64,000 nt of DNA, from assembly GCA_009778785.1 (NCBI GenBank), contig WRFN01000001.1, forward strand, positions 186,001-250,000, given 5' to 3'. How positions within the stretch are numbered: position 1 is the first letter of the stretch; every line of letters starts with the position of its first letter. The notes below the pieces were generated by a model that made no database searches, was not told where the DNA came from, and saw nothing but the letters and a program-made list of their open reading frames with translations. The stretch comes from Betaproteobacteria bacterium (GTDB lineage: Bacteria > Pseudomonadota > Gammaproteobacteria > Burkholderiales > Casimicrobiaceae). Positions 61,326-64,000 of this stretch are shown one piece after another. The position numbers were made by a program, and so were the translations under genes.

Positions 61326-62408
61326 TTAGAACACATCCTGTTCTCCCCAGCGCGGGCGTCCGGCCATGACGAATAACCAGACGCCGGCGGCTAGTGGCCA
61401 CAACAAAAGAATGATGCGGGTCAAGCCGTCGAAATGCAACATATGCGTATAGCGGTCGTTGAGTAACGAAAGCGGCATGCGCGCCGTCAACAAGTCCGGT
61501 AACAGCAGCGGCGCCAGCAGTGAGGACAACAGAATCACGGCGCAGATGGCGACGGCTTTCGGGCGCGATAAGGTGAAAAAGGCGTAAAGCAGCAAAAAAC
61601 CCAGAATCAGCGCCAACCACGTTGCCGTGCGGCCAACGAAATGGGGGCGGGCGGCTTCGCTGAGGGTGAACCAAATGGCGGCGTTTTTGAGCAGAAATGC
61701 CGCCAGAATGAGTGCTATCGCTGTCAACACCGCGTGGCGGCGGTTGCGCACCAGCAAGGCGGCGAACAAGCCGATGCCGGAAATCTGAAAAGCGCCGATC
61801 ACGATTTCCGCCAGCATCGACCAACGGGCGTCGTCAAACGGCACGATCGTGTCAGGCCAGAGCGCCGCTAACACCGTCGGATCGAAAACAATCGAAAACA
61901 ACGGAATGCTGGGGTTGGCCTGTGCCGCCAGCCAGAAAGCGAGCAAGGCCAGCCCGAAATCGCCGAGCCAACCGGGCAGAAACAAGCGACGCCAGCGGTA
62001 AAGCGTGTCGCGCAGCCACGGCAGCGCCGCCAGCGCCCAAGCGACGAGGCCGCCCGCCGTCGCGCCCGCCGTGTTGGCGAGAAAGTCGTAAAGATCGGCG
62101 CTGCGCGGCGGCATCAACCACTGGCAGGACTCGATTGCCAGCGATAACAGCGCGCCGTAAAAAGCCGCTCGCAACCAGCGGAAGCGACGGCCGACGAGCC
62201 CGACAAAAAAACCGAGCGGCAGATAAGCAAAAAAGTTCACGACAAAATCGGCGCGATAAAGACGGGAGGGCGCGAACAACCAGAAGGGAGTTCCCGGCTG
62301 CGGTATTTCCCAGCGAATGAACGGGTAAAGGCTGGCATAAATAATGCACAGCGTGTAAAGCAGCGCCAGCGCCAGCGGCAAACGGCTGCGACCATCGTCA
62401 GCGCGCAT
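61326..62408 (-). CDS. VanZ family membrane protein
   Basis: 360 residues. The N-terminal half is a VanZ domain (YASLYPFIRW, ADFVVNFFAYLPLGFFVGL, ESCQWLMPPRSADLYDFLAN), and the C-terminal half adds five or six more membrane segments. Distant VanZ relatives are linked to glycopeptide or antibiotic tolerance, but in Gram-negative genomes the role is unknown. It leads the VanZ-ferredoxin-hydrolase string. Confidence 0.88.
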   Translation of the reverse strand: MRADDGRSRLPLALALLYTLCIIYASLYPFIRWEIPQPGTPFWLFAPSRLYRADFVVNFFAYLPLGFFVGLVGRRFRWLRAAFYGALLSLAIESCQWLMPPRSADLYDFLANTAGATAGGLVAWALAALPWLRDTLYRWRRLFLPGWLGDFGLALLAFWLAAQANPSIPLFSIVFDPTVLAALWPDTIVPFDDARWSMLAEIVIGAFQISGIGLFAALLVRNRRHAVLTAIALILAAFLLKNAAIWFTLSEAARPHFVGRTATWLALILGFLLLYAFFTLSRPKAVAICAVILLSSLLAPLLLPDLLTARMPLSLLNDRYTHMLHFDGLTRIILLLWPLAAGVWLFVMAGRPRWGEQDVF

Positions 62409-62604
62409 CGCCGGCTCCTGAGCGAAGAAGCGGAAAAAAAGGCGCTACGGGACGATTCATGGCTGGCCGTGGAGGGAAGAAGTGAGGGAAAACACACCCT
62501 AAGGTTTACGGGCGGTTTACTTTCCTGAAACATTATAGAGGGGAACGGCGGCAAATGGGGTGCCGAGATCGGTGCAGTCGCGGTGCGGGCGGGTTAATAA
62601 CGGC

Positions 62605-62670
62605 TACAATAAATCTTTGTTGTCGCCTTCAACATCGGCCTGTCTGGCGCTGGCGAAAGGTTCTATGCAC
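62605..62670 (+). repeat. Remnant copy of the carA 5' end
   Basis: CTTTGTTGTCGCCTTCAACA (62614-62633) and CTGTCTGGCGCTGGC match carA codons at 63374 onward (CTTTGTTGCCGCCGTCAACA, TTGTCTGGCGCTGGC), with a five-base deletion before TCTATG. It is directly preceded by GGCTACAAT, also present at the carA -10 box. The material between these two parts in carA (about 115 bases) is missing here. It now forms the leader of the MAPEG gene. Confidence 0.7.
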
Positions 62671-62693
62671 TTGTCTTTGGGGAAATTTCGGAA

Positions 62694-63119
62694 ATGAAAC
62701 TGGATCTGTCGATGGCTGCGCCCATGTTTGTTCTGGCCGGTTGGACCGCGTTTGTCCTGTTGCTGATTCCCATCGTGCGCTTCACTGCGGCGGCGCAGGG
62801 CAAGGTGAAACAGGAAGATTTCAGGCTGGCAGAAACCAGCCGCGTGCCGGAGTGGGTTACCCGTCCCAACCGCAATTACATGAATTTGCTCGAGCTTCCG
62901 ATGCTGTTTTATACGATCAGCCTGCTGCTCGTCATCACACAACAAGCCACGCCCGCCATGCACGGCTTGGCTTGGACTTATGTCGGATTACGCATCGCGC
63001 ACAGCCTGTTTCATTTGATCGTCAATCAGGTGCTCGTGCGCTTCGCGATCTTTGCCGCCAGCAATTTGGTGCTGCTGGCGTTGTGGATCGTCGCTGGGTT
63101 ACAGCTTTTTTCCAGTTGA
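62694..63119 (+). CDS. MAPEG family membrane protein
   Basis: 141 residues with four membrane segments and the MAPEG layout: early basic helix, RPNRNYMNLLELPMLFYTI, and GLRIAHSLFHLIVNQVLVRF. MAPEG proteins include membrane glutathione transferases; in bacteria the substrates are mostly unknown. The ATG at 62694 follows GGAAA. The leader carries a degenerate copy of the carA start. Confidence 0.85.
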   Translation: MKLDLSMAAPMFVLAGWTAFVLLLIPIVRFTAAAQGKVKQEDFRLAETSRVPEWVTRPNRNYMNLLELPMLFYTISLLLVITQQATPAMHGLAWTYVGLRIAHSLFHLIVNQVLVRFAIFAASNLVLLALWIVAGLQLFSS

Positions 63120-63225
63120 GGAACAGGCGCCGCGGATTTTACGACCTTATCCGCCCCACGTCCGCGATGACCACGGGCGGCAGGATGTGTCGCCACTACG
63201 CACACAGAATAAATCACCGCCACCC

Positions 63226-63255
63226 TTGAGCAACTATAGGGGCAGCGGCTACAAT
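63226..63255 (+). promoter_or_regulatory. Candidate carA promoter
   Basis: TTGAGC (63226-63231) and TACAAT (63250-63255) with an 18-base spacer lie 94 bases before the carA ATG. The leader that follows contains CCCTCACCC and GGGTGTGAG segments that may pair (63294-63328). Confidence 0.6.
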
Positions 63256-63348
63256 ACACACTTCCGAATCACCTTTATGCTCTTGGATTTTCACCCTCAC
63301 CCGATGAGCGGTGGCGAGTGGGTGTGAGCCTTACGAAAGCGAAGTGTC

Positions 63349-64000
63349 ATGTCTTCATCTTCTTCAAATTCTTCTTTGTTGCCGCCGTCAACACCGGCTT
63401 GTCTGGCGCTGGCCGACGGTACGGTCTATGAGGGCGTCAGCGTCGGCGTGGACGGCGAGGCCGTCGGCGAGGTGGTGTTCAACACCGCGATGACCGGCTA
63501 TCAGGAAATTCTGACCGATCCGAGTTACGCGCAGCAAATCGTCACGCTGACTTACCCGCACATCGGCAACGTCGGCGTCAATCCCGAAGATGTCGAGAGC
63601 GATCGACCCTACGCGGCGGGGCTGATCGTCAAGGATGTGCCGAAGTTGGCGTCGAATTATCGGATGACGCAATCGCTCGGCGATTATTTGCGGGAACACG
63701 CGGTGGTGGCGATTGCCGGCATCGATACCCGCAGCCTGACGCAGCATTTGCGCGAAAACGGGGCGCAATCAGGTTGCGTGATGGCGGGCGCCAACGCCAC
63801 GCCGATGACGGCGCTCAAGAAAGCGCGAGCATTTGGCGGCCTCGCCGGATTGGATTTGGCGAAAGTCGTTTCGACCAAGAAGCCTTACACCTGGGACGAA
63901 ACAGCTTGGGTGCTGGAGACGGGTTACGGCAAGATGCAGTCGCCGCGTTTTCACGTCGTGGCTTACGATTTTGGCGTCAAGCGCAACATTCTGCGGTTGC
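63349..64000 (+). CDS. carA: Carbamoyl-phosphate synthase small subunit, 5' part
   Basis: The first 217 residues of CarA, which supplies ammonia from glutamine for carbamoyl phosphate; the gene runs off the window end. Visible: [52 protein letters not shown], and [17 protein letters not shown], where the class I amidotransferase domain starts. A Ser/Asn-rich start ([10 protein letters not shown]) precedes the usual N-terminus. The catalytic Cys lies beyond the window. Confidence 0.96.
   Translation, partial: MSSSSSNSSLLPPSTPACLALADGTVYEGVSVGVDGEAVGEVVFNTAMTGYQEILTDPSYAQQIVTLTYPHIGNVGVNPEDVESDRPYAAGLIVKDVPKLASNYRMTQSLGDYLREHAVVAIAGIDTRSLTQHLRENGAQSGCVMAGANATPMTALKKARAFGGLAGLDLAKVVSTKKPYTWDETAWVLETGYGKMQSPRFHVVAYDFGVKRNILRL

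Noticed and set aside
63294-63328. Possible pyrimidine attenuator in the carA leader
   Set aside because: The CCCTCACCC and GGGTGTGAG segments pair imperfectly and no T tract follows, so I do not list it as a regulatory feature.

Overview
The window reads as a chromosomal segment of a betaproteobacterium, probably Burkholderiales-like; I cannot name the genus. Reasons: gene order mraZ-rsmH-ftsL-ftsI-murE-murF-mraY-murD-ftsW-murG-murC-murB-ddl-ftsQ-ftsA-ftsZ-lpxC; the block dciA / M23 peptidase / secA / argJ / DUF815 / mutT / yacG-zapD-coaE-pilD-pilC-pilB; ccsA-like next to ffh; and a DUF3460 protein. MurE carries the DNPR motif of diaminopimelate ligases. LpxC and lipoproteins show a Gram-negative envelope. 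No tRNA, rRNA or CRISPR array was seen.

Layout. 1-0.9 kb: a DUF1778/GNAT toxin-antitoxin pair and a decayed RelB/DinJ antitoxin tail. 1.0-3.9 kb (minus): KTSC protein, bioY, an MliC-like lipoprotein, cysS. 4.1-12.2 kb (plus): an unassigned HExxH peptidase, dksA, a sodC-like lipoprotein, sodB, a duplicated STAS protein, hslV (without hslU beside it), a GT2 glycosyltransferase with a polytopic membrane partner, dsbC. 12.9-32.5 kb: the division and cell wall (dcw) cluster, led by a clear sigma70 promoter with four 10-bp-spaced MraZ boxes. Most of its genes overlap by 1-20 bases and are likely co-translated. 32.5-39.6 kb: dciA, M23 peptidase, secA, argJ, DUF815 ATPase, mutT. 39.6-47.2 kb (minus): yacG, zapD, coaE, pilD, pilC, pilB, a CorC-like protein, a CcsA-like protein. 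47.3-50.3 kb: ffh, algH, ruvX, a degenerate pyrR. 50.5-55.8 kb: a DinG/YoaA helicase, a secreted hypothetical, a J-like/RDD/TPR membrane protein, slyD. 55.9-58.5 kb: a Mu-like prophage remnant. 58.7-64 kb: DUF3460, rlmL, hydrolase, ferredoxin, VanZ, MAPEG and the 5' part of carA.

The most unusual item is a 57-residue open reading frame (20854-21027) between mraY and murD. It is an ungapped, diverged copy of the FtsZ N-terminus, with a ribosome binding site spaced exactly as in the ftsZ gene 9 kb downstream. Second is the Mu-like remnant: its head-morphogenesis protein has a C-terminal toxin-like domain, of which an orphan copy about 80 % identical is fused next to a truncated portal gene. Other points are a SodC-like protein lacking one copper ligand, an 11-G tract before sodB, a MITE-like palindrome after ftsZ, a 15-bp coding minisatellite in the helicase gene, and a carA 5'-end remnant ahead of the MAPEG gene.
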